Source of the DNA: Chrysaora quinquecirrha
Taxonomy: Eukaryota > Cnidaria > Scyphozoa > Semaeostomeae > Pelagiidae
Assembly: GCA_014526335.1 (NCBI GenBank)
Contig: JACTAT010000014.1
Coordinates: forward strand, 7,224,393 to 7,288,392
DNA length: 64,000 bases
Direction of reading: 5' to 3'
The notes beneath the pieces were generated by a model that was not told the DNA's origin, ran no database searches, and saw only the letters and a program-made list of their open reading frames with translations. Positions 26,983 to 38,017 of the stretch are shown one piece after another. Positions within the stretch are counted from its first letter, which is position 1. Each line of letters starts with the position of its first letter. A program made the position numbers and the translations under genes.

Positions 26983-29347
26983 AGAAAAATAAAAAATGAA
27001 AACAAAGAAAGAAACCCTCGCGATCAATGTACTTTTCCAAAGAAATATCTATTTTAACATGAAGGTTTCGATTTTTAGGGATACGAACATTCTTGCAACG
27101 ACCCTGCCATGCTCTACAGAGTAGAAACGATGCCTGGTCTCGGATGGTATGTTTTTTTATTTGTGTATTTTCCTTCGTTTACGTTATTAATAAACTTTCT
27201 GCCTCCCACCTTTTAGTTAGAAATGGCAAAATTTTGATATGAGTTCTGAATTGAATGCTAACGAATACAAAATTAACATTTCTTTTGAATAAACCATTTG
27301 AAATGAACATGCTGAAGAATACAGAATGAAATAAACAAGCTGACGAATACAGTATGAAATAAACATGCTGACGAATACAGTATGAAATGACGAGCTGACG
27401 AATACAGTATGAAATGAACATGCTGACGAATACAGAAATTAACATGCTGCCGTGTGCATCATGAAACAAACATGCTGACGAATACAGTATGAAATGAACA
27501 TGCTGCCGTGTGCATCATGAAACAAACATGCTGACGAATACAGTATGAAATGAACCAGCTGACGAATACAGTATGAAATGAACATGCTGCCGTGCGCATC
27601 ATGAAACAAACATGCTGACGAATACAGTATGAAATGAACCAGCTGACGAATACAGTATGAAATGAACATGCTGCCGTGTGCATCATGAAACAAACATGCT
27701 GATGAATACAGTACAAAACTGCCTTATTAGCAAACGTCTGTATGGACTATAAAATGTAGTACTGAAACGTTTTCTCCTGATAAAAACGAGGTCCTATTCT
27801 ATGTTTTTATCCTATACACGTGGTCCTATAAATTGTGTTTATAGCAACATGTTCTTTTTTATAGGTTGCTAAAGCGCAATCTTTATAAAGACGAACTGGA
27901 ACCGAAATGGCCTGGGCCTAATGAATATTGGGACTGGGATATGTGGATGAGACTTGACTCTAATAGAAAAGGGCGCGAATGCATCATTCCAGATATATCG
28001 AGAACATATCATTTTGGCGCAAGAGGATTGAATATGAATGAATACTTTCAGGATGTGTACTTCACAAAACATGCTTTAAATCGAGCAACCGATGTCGTGT
28101 TCAATATAACCAAGATGTCCAAAGATAATTATGAACAGGATTTGCACAGTGTTGTCAAGTAGGTTATTTTGAAGAATTTCGTTCTTATTTATGCGCCACT
28201 TTTCAAGACTGCTATGGAAACGAAAGGACACGTATCGTTTTTTCAATAAGAACTTTTGAAAATCAAAATCAACCAAGTCAGAGGGGATTCGTGAACTGTA
28301 TTATAGGGGGTATTGTAGGGCGTCCCAGGGTCACAAAGCCCTAAAAATAACCTCAAAGCCACCTTCGTCAGCTCATAGTTTCGAAAGGCCGCAGCCACAA
28401 ATGCCAAAATAACAATACATGCAACCTCGTCCCCAAGGTGAATAGGCCTCTACGTGAAACTCCGCTGTCTATATTCGACCCTGGTATCGGCCTTGTCTAT
28501 TCGCAATTTGATTGGATGTTCAAACAATAGAAATTTTCACACCGAAATAGGCCGAAAACTATATGAAAAATATCTGTAAAAACTAAAAAATGATGCTGCA
28601 TGAGAAATTGTATCTTGCCTTACAGTTTTTAATGAAATTCTTTGCATTTCCTTTCTAAAAACGTCTGCTTTCAGAATCTACATCTTGTTTTATGCCTAGG
28701 CCAAGATTGCCGGTATTTTGGCAGATTTTGTGGCCAGTACCAGGGCCAAAATCGATTTGACGGTTGAGATTCGAGGAAGGAAACTAGATTTGGGGCTCGG
28801 GGACGAGCTTGAATAGATGAAGCTTATCCTAAGAAAAGTCTTGTTTTTGGGCAGTTGAGAAACATTTCCTATGACAGTTGTGCCAAACTCAAAGTCCCTG
28901 CTACAAATTTTGACCAGAGTTTTTCAGATATACCTTTTTTTTGCTCAAGTTTTAAAGATTTAGCTTTTATAGCCTCTTTGCATACCCGGTGTTTAAAATT
29001 TAAATTAAATTTCTTTACTGATTTATTCTAGAAATGCAATAGTTTTGGACCACAAAAAGAACCAGTGCACCCACAAAGAGGATTTTGTCCCGGACACTAA
29101 AGGAAAAACATACGTCGCGTACATCAAAATGGATCATTTTTCTGATTGGGAAACATGGACCAACTTAGCTGGTTGTTTCAAAATTTGGGACTTGGATGTC
29201 CGAGGTTATCATAAAAGTGTCTGGCGGTTTTGGTTCAAACAGAATCATATCCTACTTGTCGGTGTTCCTCAGTCGCCGTTTGCAGTTTATAAACCGGACA
29301 GTGTTCAGCCGATTTTTATTCCGAAGAAAAAGAAGAAAGAAGAATAA
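21331..29347 (+). CDS. POMGNT1: POMGNT1, tandem copy 1
   Basis: This is protein O-linked-mannose beta-1,2-N-acetylglucosaminyltransferase 1, a Golgi type II membrane enzyme that adds GlcNAc to O-mannose on alpha-dystroglycan-type substrates. Exons: 21331-21634, 22509-22768, 23616-23919, 24827-25095, 25466-25639, 27079-27146, 27865-28158, 29032-29347. Phases are consistent and the total is 662 residues, close to the usual vertebrate length of about 660. The N-terminus has a short cytosolic basic tail and one membrane segment at about 44-65. Exon 2 encodes the stem (ILEI/PANDER-like) domain with YVAVDG and HIVVLNQ. Exons 4-7 encode the GT13-type catalytic domain, with [17 protein letters not shown], the metal-binding EEDLD at 402-406, SAWNDQGYEH and ETMPGLGW. 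The last exon has the conserved IWDLDVRG and HILLVGVP. All splice sites are GT-AG. The initiator ATG precedes a stretch conserved in copy 2. Confidence 0.95.
21740..22300. repeat. Intron 1 repeat with inverted CAAGTTGG blocks
   Basis: Many short blocks of ACAAGT, GGGCAAGTTGG and GACAAGTTG occur in one orientation (around 22090-22160). They also occur inverted (CCAACTTGGCCCACTTCCAA near 22244). The result is a loose imperfect palindrome, probably a degraded MITE. Confidence 0.4.
23275..23405 (+). mobile_element. tRNA-like SINE, family A, copy 2
   Basis: The B-box-like GGGTTCAAGCCC is preceded by GTCAGGAGCTCAGTG. The tail has CTACTGAGATCCTAGC then AACTGGCAC. The same modules lie in the same order on the minus strand at 745-945. 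It sits in POMGNT1 copy 1, intron 2. Confidence 0.6.
24327..24753. mobile_element. PIF/Harbinger-like MITE, copy 2, with a retroposon inserted
   Basis: Left end GCCATGGCCAAACC and right end CGTTTGGCCAGGGCC match family C, as do interior blocks such as AAGCAATGTTTTGTCATGAG. The sequence is split near 24490 by a foreign piece running to about 24690; after it the family C sequence resumes (CAAACATTTCTCGATTAGC). Confidence 0.55.
24488..24690 (-). mobile_element. Retroposon tail with (CAATT)n repeats
   Basis: A run of about nine CAATT repeats on the plus strand (AATTG on the minus strand) borders about 160 bp of AT-rich sequence. The other border is a T-run at 24671-24688. Read on the minus strand this resembles the 3' end of a LINE-type element with a pentanucleotide tail. 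The direction is inferred. Confidence 0.45.
25908..26124 (-). mobile_element. tRNA-derived SINE, family B
   Basis: On the minus strand the head starts GGTCTCTGTGGCGCAGTGG. It has a perfect RNA polymerase III A box (TGGCGCAGTGG, plus-strand 26104-26114) and B box (GGTTCGAGCC, 26061-26070). The body contains GGTACCTGGTTGGTAG and TGGCTGCACCC. It lies in POMGNT1 copy 1, intron 5. The promoter spacing is tRNA-like but the sequence continues well past a tRNA, so this is a SINE, not a tRNA gene. Confidence 0.82.
26491..27016. repeat. Long polypurine (GAAA/GGAA)n tract
   Basis: About 525 bp are almost entirely purine on the plus strand, built of GAAA and GGAA tetranucleotides. The tract ends about 60 bp before exon 6 of POMGNT1 copy 1. 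The Ser/Phe/Leu-rich open frames on the minus strand are translation artefacts. It is absent at the matching place in copy 2. Confidence 0.93.
27290..27716. repeat. Tandem repeat in POMGNT1 copy 1, intron 6
   Basis: Alternating modules are GCTGACGAATACAGTATGAA and GCTGCCGTGTGCATCATGAA, about 28-36 bp each. They form a higher-order unit repeated about four times between 27440 and 27700. A short relic (AGTACCGTATGAAATGAACA then GCTGAC) is in the equivalent intron of copy 2 near 35205, so expansion occurred after the duplication or contracted there. Confidence 0.8.
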
Positions 29348-29928
29348 TAGTTTTAAAAGCCGAAAGCAAACTTATAACTAATTAGTTTAGAAATTTTATT
29401 TATTAGAAGTTTGTTGCATTTAATGAAACTAAAGATTTTTAACATCAGCTAATCATGAAATGTATTTCAAGTATTTTGCTTCCTTCCCTAAACGCTAAAC
29501 AATACACCTTTTCGACGAGCGACTGCCATTTTGGATTTTTTCAAGGTATTGAGTTTTCGAGGCTAAAATTGCAAAATCGTACAAGCCATCCAAAATATAA
29601 AGTCTTGGTGCAAAGGTTTACTGTTCTAGCACTTGTATTATTGATTTTATATCGCGTGCAAAGTTCCCGATTCTATTAGAGTCGTTCGCATTGTGTGTTG
29701 CCCAGGGAGTCACAACTGGGTTGCAAAAATGTCCTCGTCTTTTTTAAAGAATAATCCTGCTAATAATAAATTGTTTCGAAAGTTTAACGTGGCATGGCTT
29801 TTCTATGAAAGCCAAAGGTCTTCGACAACGATTATTTTCACTTGTGACCTTATTAGCTAGTTCTTGTTTGCTTTGCTTTTCTCACATAAATTCAGATGGT
29901 CTGACTGAATCTGCTCGGATTCAATAAA
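29348..29928. other. Spacer between the POMGNT1 copies
   Basis: It contains the 3' flank of copy 1 (to about 29490, similar to 37900-38010 after copy 2) and a family D repeat fragment (29510-29680). The duplicated promoter segment follows (from about 29688). I see no additional gene. The junction of the tandem duplication lies about 29490-29690. Confidence 0.6.
29510..29680. repeat. Repeat family D, copy at the duplication junction
   Basis: It contains ordered blocks seen in the palindromic core of the hAT element (13245-13420) and at 46315-46480: GAGTTTTCGAGGCTAAAAT, AATCGTACAAGCC, AGTCTTGGTGCAAAG and ATTGATTTTATATCG. Only one half of the palindrome is present. Confidence 0.5.
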
Positions 29929-32900
29929 ATGGATGACTCGAAATGGCATCGAAATGCCAAGCCGTTTATACCAAATTCTTCAGCGTATGCTGCACGATTA
30001 CCAAGTTGTATGCGGCCACTGAGAATTCTTAAAAGAATGTTTGTTAGTGTTTTTACAATATCTGTAATTTTTTATGTAGTTTTCATTATTGAAAATTCAA
30101 ATAAACTGAGATCTGGCTCCAATTGTTTTCCAAATGATGAAGTGGATGATGGAATGGTTGGTCAAGATTTGTTACAACTAGAGTCAAAAACAGTAAAATC
30201 GGGTAAGTGCGTCCATATCAAACATATCAAACTTCCAACCGATTCACTCCTTGAAATCTCGTACACCTTTGCTAGAAAACCTATTGTTTTCACAGAAATC
30301 CCTTGGAAATCCTTTTGTTTTCATAGAATCTCGTACACCTTTTTGAGGAGTGAATTGCCCCTCGGGCATGTCCCAACTTTTACAAGTTGTGTTGCCAACT
30401 GCTAGGCTGCATTCCATGTACTATATGCCTACGTATACACCACAAGTCTCCGGTGTGGAAGAGCGATTTTCGATTTTCTATCTACTTTCTATGCATGGAA
30501 TGCACCATGGGCCCACTTGTTCATCTAACTTGTCCAATCTATAAAGGCAAATCTCCCTGGCTTTCAAATAACCACTAAATAATTTTAAAATTGCAAGAAT
30601 CAGCGGACTGTTGGACATGCTTAAAAGCTTTTTTCGTCTGACACTCCTCAGAGTATAAACGTCAGAAACAGACCGAAACACATGAAAAGGGCCAGAATTT
30701 ATACCCAGATGCGGATCGTAATGCATCAATCAGCGCTGAGTTGACATTGCGTTTTAAACACCAATCAGCTTGCGGGATACAGTGGGAAGACCAATAGGAT
30801 TCATTGAAAAGAGTCCGGGCGAGAAAACGAACTCTGTCTATCTACACAGAACCGGATTCTTGGTTTTGATGTGGACAGATTCCAAAACTCCAAAGTGAAA
30901 CACAGATCTTGCTTTGATAATGATTTTAAAACAATCCTCGCTGTAATTTCCTGCACAATTTGGGTTATAGAGTAAGTGTTGTCCTTTGGCCGAATCATGT
31001 TCAAGGCTAGGTTGTTGCTTGAACCTGCCGGGTGGTTGCTCTCTTTGCCGGAAATTAAATTGTGCTGACGAAGAAGTAGGGACATGCTGTTTAGTCCTAT
31101 CTCCTAAGCTCGACCAACTGCACACCGGCATGAGAATTCATAAATGACTACACGTTTTTTCTTATAAGAACAACCTTTATAAGAAACACCAGGCTGAATA
31201 ATTTGGGTCAGAATTTTTTCCTATCTCCAAAACTATTTGAGATAAACACAAGAAAAGTTCACCATCGTGAAGCCCTTGCCTTAAAACGTATTTTAAACAT
31301 GCTTTTAAGAAGGGTAGGGGTGATCAATTGGTGGAGAAACAACAATAAGAAACAGGCAGGCTGAAATCAAAGCTAAATGCTCATAAAAAACCTTGAAAAT
31401 GGTAGAACTTTCCGAGTTCTAAGAACTAACCGAGGGTTGGCAGCAGCGCAGCACTTAATGGCCTTTTTTGTTTGATTTTCGTATCGCAGTTGGTTCCAAT
31501 GGAAGTTTCCTATCCAAGAGATTCTTAGGTGAGCAGAGCACTTTTGCGAACCACACTTTTATCAGCCGAAAAAAACTTACCATCTTAAACTTCCTATTGG
31601 TCAGGGTGCACTAGCAATATAACCAGTGATTTGCACCTGCAGCTTGTGCACCTATATGGTGACATATTAGATACCCTAGGTACTTATGTACCAACCTTGA
31701 AGGAATGATCGACGAGCATTGACAGAGTTAACGCAACTTTTTTGCAGATGACGATGGTACTATGGTGAAAATAGAAGCTAGATCTGGAAAAGACCTTGTT
31801 TATGTAGCAGTAGATGGAATCAAAGCTTATGAAAATAATGATAAAAAAGATACTGCAAGAGGACTTCATATCGTGGTTTTGAATCAATATACTGGTGCTG
31901 TGATGGCATCTAGATTGTTTGACACTTATGCATACAAACTGGATGGAGAAATTGTGTTGTTTCTGGATATGTTACAAGAGGGACGAATCATAGTTTTTCT
32001 AACAAAGGTATGCTTAACCATCAATTCCTAGACACATCAATGGGAAATGCCTATATTCACCAAACCCTCCCTTGTATCTCCAAAAAGCCCCCCAAAATCA
32101 TTGATCTACATCCAGATTCCTTGTCTACGCCAAAAATGAGCAACAAAATTTTTATCCCACAAAATCACTGCCCAGGTGGTAAGACTTCCCTCTACCCTTA
32201 AGACTATGTGTGTATTGTGAATAAGTTTGAGAAATCTTGCTTATCTATTAATTTCCATATGTTGCTATTTTGATTGCCATATGCCTCCATTTCGCTCAAA
32301 ATTTAAGCTGGAGTTTTGTTGTATGGGGGTACTTTCGGAGGGTCGTTTAGGGGTTCGAGGGAACATGAAAACATACGCAATTTATCCAGGGTACAAGGGC
32401 ACGTTGCCAGAATTAAAAGAGAAGTTGGGAACATCGGGAAACAGGGATCAGGTAAAATCCTCCCTATCAATCCGCTTGACTAGCAATCGGAAATATAATC
32501 CTACATAACTCCAGGGAACAAGGAGATTTTCTGAAGGGCTAGGGGAACATGCAGCATCCCCCCAAACGACCCTTAATTTGCATAAGGAGCTTCTAGGGTT
32601 CGTGTCGGGAACTCATGTCGCTGATGTCTAGACTCACTACACAAAAGTCCCACTGCTTCGCTCAATGTTGTTGTCGTTGTTTTCTAGAATCGCTCACTGT
32701 AAGGCGATTTGTCTCTGTTGAAGTGACAAATCATAAGTAGTGGAGCGTAAGTTAACTAGAGACTCGTGTATCCAGCCAACAAGTCTAGTCGCTGATCTAT
32801 CTATTGTTGAAAAATGGTCAAATGGGTACAGCTAACCAATAATTTGAAAGCCACCCAATGTGTTTATTTTTCTTAACTGCTGTCAGGAATTTTTTATCAG

Positions 32901-35900
32901 AGTCGCCGGCTGTTTCCCGATGAATGGGTACACTTTTTATTTGATCGTTATGGAAGATGAAAGAAGGGTTCGGCAACAGGTCGCCGACTTTTACGATTTT
33001 CTGGGAACAAGGATTAATGATAAATTATATTGATGCCAAGATGAATACATATTAAAGTTCTTTCTTAAATCTCATATTTCAGGATGAAGCAAGTATGCAT
33101 TTGAAGGAAGCTGGCAAGAGTATCATCCGATCGTATGGCAGCAAATTCATTGATAATCTCAAGTGGAGAGACCACTGGGCATTTATAACAAAGAAGAAAA
33201 ATAAATGGCTAGCAGAATCTATAGAGAAAAGAGCAGCGTCTGATAAATGGTCCCCTGCTGTTGTTGTACAGGCAAATGTTACACTGATGACGACTAAGAA
33301 AGATGATTGTAATTATGGTGAAGGAAATGTTGGGGCAAGGAGGAGGTCTTTCTGTGAAAAATATGAAGGATATAGCGTTTGTAACTGTGAGTAGAACTTT
33401 TGTTTCAAGAATGCTACTGTATTTGCCAAAACGCTTAACTTGATCTCTAAAATTGTATGCTTTTCAGAAGAAAACTTTTCATGAGAAACACCAGGCAGTA
33501 ATTTGGGTTAATCTTTTCTCCACGTATTAAATCTACCTGTATTATGTAAACTCACTGGTTTTTGTATGAACTAAAGGCCCTAGCCAAACCATCGAACATT
33601 GTTTGTCAAACATTTGAAATTTGTTTTGCAAGCAAAATTCAACAATGCTCGTCGAACATTTCTCTTGCATCATGCAAAAGATGTTTTTGGACTTTTCAAA
33701 AACATCGATCAGTGAATTCTACTTATTTCTGTTTGTCTTGCAATGTTTTGCGACGTGGCCAAGCGTTTAAACATTGTTGGATATGCAAATACCCAATGTG
33801 GAACAAACAATGCTTGATCATTTGGCCAGAGCCTTACTCCTGCAGAAAACGTTCCGCAAGTGAAAATATTTTATGATAACTTCATGATGATAACGATGAA
33901 TGTTTCTTTTCTAGGTACGAACCCAGCTCCAATAGACTTGAAGGGCGAACCGTTGCCGAATAACCGCGTCGGGGACCTTCCTGTTGCGGTAATTGCGGCA
34001 AACAGGCCGCAATATCTTTACAGAATGTTACGAGGGCTGCTAACAGTGCGCGGTGCTGATCCGAAGATGGTCACTGTTTATATCGATGGTTTCTTTGACG
34101 AGCCTGCCGCACTTGCGAATCTCTTTAACGTAAAATCCGTTCAACATACTCCTGTTTGTAGCAAGAACTGCAGAGTCGGACAGGTAATTCAATTCAATTC
34201 CAAATTACGCATCTTTTATTCACATTTATAGGCACTTTAATTGATTTTGTAAGGTGCATTATCAATCACTCGTTAAACACAAAGATTGACGGCGATTTTA
34301 TCTTTCCAGCATTACAAGAAGAGTTTAACTGGAACTTTCGATGCCTATCCAAAGGCAAATCATATGATCATATTGGAAGAGGATCTGGACTGCTCCAAAG
34401 ATATCTTTGATTATTTCAGTCAAATGCTGCCTCTTCTTGAAACAGATCCCAGCCTCTACTGCGTGTCTGCTTGGAACGACCAGGTAAGGTAACCGACAGC
34501 ACACGAACCTGAAACCCAGTTATTGCTGATGAAGCCAAAACTAACACCAAATCGAGACCGCTCAAACTGATAATAGTTTAAGCGTCCAGCAATTCAACTC
34601 AATAGCGATAATTGTTGACCAGGTAGTCTAGTGACATTATATATTACAAATAGGAAAAACGATGTTTCATTCTCCATTAGTATTCCGAAGTATAGTGTTG
34701 GAATCAACGCTGAATCCAGGCTTTAGGGAATTGGGCATAGCCCATAATATATTGTACTCGTAATTTTGCTTTGTAAAAGAACTGCAACAGCATCAAGTGA
34801 AGTAGGTAGTGAGACTTGTACGTATAAGGGGTCTAATTATGACTCCAAAAATTTAACCGATCTCAGTATGTGGTTCGTCTCAATTTGATGAGCGATAACC
34901 ACGGGGTTGTTCTTCGCTAAATTTTGGGTAGGAGTTCATGGGAGGTGGTGGTCCTCACGAGGCGGTGGTCTTTTACGGGCAATGACTAGTTGTCTATTCT
35001 AATATGTAGATTTTTATTTGACTTTTAGGGATACGAGCATTCTTGTAACGATCCTGCCATGCTGTACAGAGTTGAAACGATGCCTGGTCTCGGATGGTAC
35101 GTTTAATTGTTTGTGTATATTCCTTTGTTAACTGGTATCATTATGTCAAATGTCTTTTAAGTACTTTTAATTTGTATTTAAAAAATTGTTCCTATAAATA
35201 AGAGAGTACCGTATGAAATGAACAGCTGACAATTGCATCGTGAAAAAAACAAACTGTCCTTCTGAAATATGTATAGACTGCAAAGTCTGTATAGACTGCA
35301 AAGTACAGTGCTGAAATGTTTTCTCCTGATGAAAACGCGGTTTTATTCTATGTTTTTATCCTTTACACGTGGTCCTATAAACTGGTTGTATACGTAATAA
35401 TATTTTCTTTTCTTTAGGCTGTTAAAGCGCAGTCTTTATAAAGACGAACTCGAGCCGAAATGGCCTGGTCCTAAAGAATACGTGCACTGGGATGTGTGGA
35501 TGAGACAAAACTCTATTAGAAAAGGGCGCGAATGCATCATTCCAGATATATCGAGAACATATCATTTTGGCGCAAGAGGATTACATATGACTGAATACTA
35601 TCAAAATGTTTACTTCAAAAAACATGCTTTAAATCGAGCAACTGATGTAGTTTTCAATATAACCAAGATGTCCAAAGATAATTATGAACAAGAATTGCAC
35701 AGCATTATCAAGTATGTTATTTTTGAACAATTTAGTAATTACATACTGTATGCACCATTTTACCAGACGTTAGGACCTGGCCAAACGATCAAACATTGTT
35801 GGTCCAACATTTTAAATTTGCTATACAACAAATGTTTGACCGTTTGGCCACATCCAAAAACATTGCTTGACAAGCAATAGTACAAAGTTTGTTTCGTGAT

Positions 35901-37895
35901 GTTCTTGAAGAAGTTGAAAAACATTTTTGCTTGACGCAAACAAAAAATGTTGGACCAACAATGTTTGATCGTTTGGCCAGGGCTTTACGGAAACGACGCT
36001 TGTTTGTCATAAGAAACTTTTGAACATGAAAATAAGACGGGTCACCGAGGTTCGTGAGCAATATTATAGAAAGGGGTATTGTAAGACGTCCCAACGCTGC
36101 AAAGCGTAAAAAGGATTTAACCCTTTGTTTCCCACTGTAGCCAATTGGCTACATATTATTTCAAGTCCTTCCAATTCCCCTCGTTCCGTGTAATAGCCTT
36201 GCCTAAAGAGTTTTTTACACACAACAACACAAGAGGAACCAACAAAATGGCGGCTTTCCAGTCTTCTTTGCAGCATTGGGAAGAAATTCAATATTTTCTC
36301 TCGCCTGGTCGCCAATTTTTCAGTCAGACAAATTCTTTGGCCTAAATGGAAAATCTAAAATGCTGTTTTATTTAGAGGTAAATAATTTAGTACAGGAAAG
36401 TAAGTACTTTTCTTGCAGTTTTTCACCCAAATTTTGGCCTAGGCCCAAAATTTCGAATTTTTCTTATAGGGGGGCGCGGTTATTCGGGGTTGTCCCTTGG
36501 GGGACAAAAAATCCCCCAGGCCCCCCTGGTCAATTTTTTCACTTGTTTTGTCATGTTCATACCCAAATCTATTTAATTTGAAAATTTGAGTGAGATATGA
36601 AGAGTATTTCATAATTTGGGAAACAAAGGGTTAATTTGCAGAAACAGACCCTATTTTATGAGTAAAATAATCGGAATACAAGAATAATAAGACTTTCTAG
36701 GCCTTATTATTGCGTGATATTATACTACGAACATCTTTGACGCGATTTTTCCACTTTTCTGACCGAATTAAAGTCAAACTTTCGACTTTTCTTCAATTTG
36801 CTACCCACTTTCATGGGGTTTTGGTTAAATTCATACCCATGTTTAGAGAATCTCAGGGCCAAAAACCCACTCATATGGGCGGCACATACCCGTACCCAAA
36901 TTATACTACTAAATACCCCCCCTCCCCCGGGCGTACACCGAAGTCCAAGATCAACATCAGTCATAATAACTGAGGATGAGGACCGCTTATTGTGGTTTCA
37001 TGTTCCCCCGTTTCCTTGAGAAAATTCCTTTGGTCCCCGGAGTTTTGTAGGCATATTTTTCAGACTGAAAGTCGAGCGTACAATTTCTCTGATCCCTGGT
37101 TCACGATTTTACCTTGTTCCCTTTCAATTTTGGCCATGGTCCCTTGTCCCCTGGTCACATTTCATATGTTCCCTTCTGTTTCCTGGAACCCCTATAAACG
37201 CCCCTCCTAGATGAAGTTAAGCTCATGATTAGAAAATTTTCGTTTTTGGAACGTAACGAAACTGCGTTGGAGAAAATTTTACTGTGGCTCTTTCCCCAGA
37301 ATCAAGAAACCCTGCTATCTGCAATGTAGAGCTGGAAAATTAACAAACGAGGCTGAAGGGGGGCTCTGCTGCTGGAAGCATTAATCAAAGCAAAATGTCA
37401 AAATGTTAAGTTTCATTTTTTCTTAACAATTTAGGGGGCTCAGCCCTCCCGCGATCCCCCAGCCATACATCTGCAATGAACGATTAAGGTTGGTAACCTC
37501 TTTGCATACCCGGCGTTTAAGGTTTAAATTAAATTTCTTTTCTGATTTATTCTAGAAATGCAATAGTTTTGGACCACAAAAAGAACCAGTGCACCCACAA
37601 AGAAGATTTCGTCCCGGACACTAAAGGAAAAACATACGTCGCGTACATCAAAATGGATCATTTTTCTGATTGGGAAACATGGACCATCTTAGCAGGTTGT
37701 TTCAAAATTTGGGACTTGGATGTCCGAGGTTATCATAAAAGTGTCTGGCGATTATGGTTCAAGCAGAATCATATCCTATTTGTCGGTGTTCCTCAGTCGC
37801 CGTTTGCAGTTTATAAACCGGACAGTGTCAAGCCGATTTTTTTTTTCGAAGAAAAAGAAAAAAGAAATTTTTTAAAACCTAAAAGAAACTTATAA
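29929..37895 (+). CDS. POMGNT1: POMGNT1, tandem copy 2
   Basis: This is a second complete POMGNT1-type O-mannose GlcNAc transferase, 660 residues. Exons: 29929-30202, 31748-32007, 33083-33386, 33915-34183, 34310-34483, 35029-35096, 35418-35711, 37556-37895. Internal exon lengths and phases are identical to copy 1 (260, 304, 269, 174, 68 and 294 bp), so it arose by duplication of the whole gene. The membrane segment, stem domain, EEDLD (392-396), ETMPGLGW and IWDLDVRG are all present. Exon 1 is ten codons shorter and more diverged than the catalytic exons. The tail is frameshifted: after KPDSVKPIF, an enlarged T-run puts translation into another frame, giving an 18-residue Phe/Lys/Glu-rich ending instead of IPKKKKKEE. 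Both copies look functional; isoform roles cannot be read from sequence. Confidence 0.94.
30595..30915 (+). repeat. Interspersed repeat family F, copy 1
   Basis: Ordered blocks: TTTTTTCGTCTGACAC, CTCAGAGTATAAACGTCAGA, AACAGACCGAAACA, ATACCCAGATGCGG, GTTTTAAACACCAATCAGCT, GAGAAAACGAACTCT and TCTACACAGAACCGG. The same series is at 56045-56365 (plus strand) and inverted at about 57650-58000. The repeat is about 320 bp, non-coding, class unknown. Confidence 0.7.
31148..31200 (+). repeat. Tc1-like MITE end fragment (family I)
   Basis: TACACGTTTTTTCTTATAAG matches the ends of the elements at 47721-48116 and 54229-54623. Only the terminal part is recognised. Confidence 0.4.
33576..33833. mobile_element. 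PIF/Harbinger-like MITE, copy 3
   Basis: Left GGCCCTAGCCAAACCATCGA and right TGATCATTTGGCCAGAGCC are inverted ends of family C. The interior AACATTGTTTGTCAAACATT and GCAATGTTTTGCGACGTGGC blocks are conserved. It lies in intron 3 of POMGNT1 copy 2, close to where copy 1 carries its own family C element. Confidence 0.65.
35773..35984. mobile_element. PIF/Harbinger-like MITE, copy 4
   Basis: Ends GGACCTGGCCAAACGATCAA and (inverted) AGCCCTGGCCAAACGATCAA are flanked by TTA at 35770-35772 and 35985-35987. At about 212 bp it is the shortest family member and the cleanest palindrome. Confidence 0.72.
36000..37555. other. Intron 7 of POMGNT1 copy 2, no gene recognised
   Basis: This is mostly unique AT-rich sequence with G/C-rich MITE-like debris near 36465-36530 (GGGGGACAAAAAATCCCCC). 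The last 80 bp before exon 8 match intron 7 of copy 1 (TTTGCATACCCGGCGTTTAA against TTTGCATACCCGGTGTTTAA). The open frames have no family resemblance. Confidence 0.5.
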
Positions 37896-38017
37896 CTGGT
37901 AACTTTGTTAATTCTATTAATAAGAATTTGTTGCATTTTAATCTAGCTAAAGATTTTGAACATCAGCTAATCGTGAAGCATATTTTCATGTATTTTGCTT
38001 CCTTCCCTTAACACTAC

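Noticed and set aside
26426..27040. 204- and 182-residue Phe/Leu/Ser-rich open frames on the minus strand
   Set aside because: They are the translation of a GAAA/GGAA polypurine tract inside a POMGNT1 intron.
27179..27716. Open frames with repeated [16 protein letters not shown] residues
   Set aside because: They translate a tandem DNA repeat in an intron of POMGNT1 copy 1.
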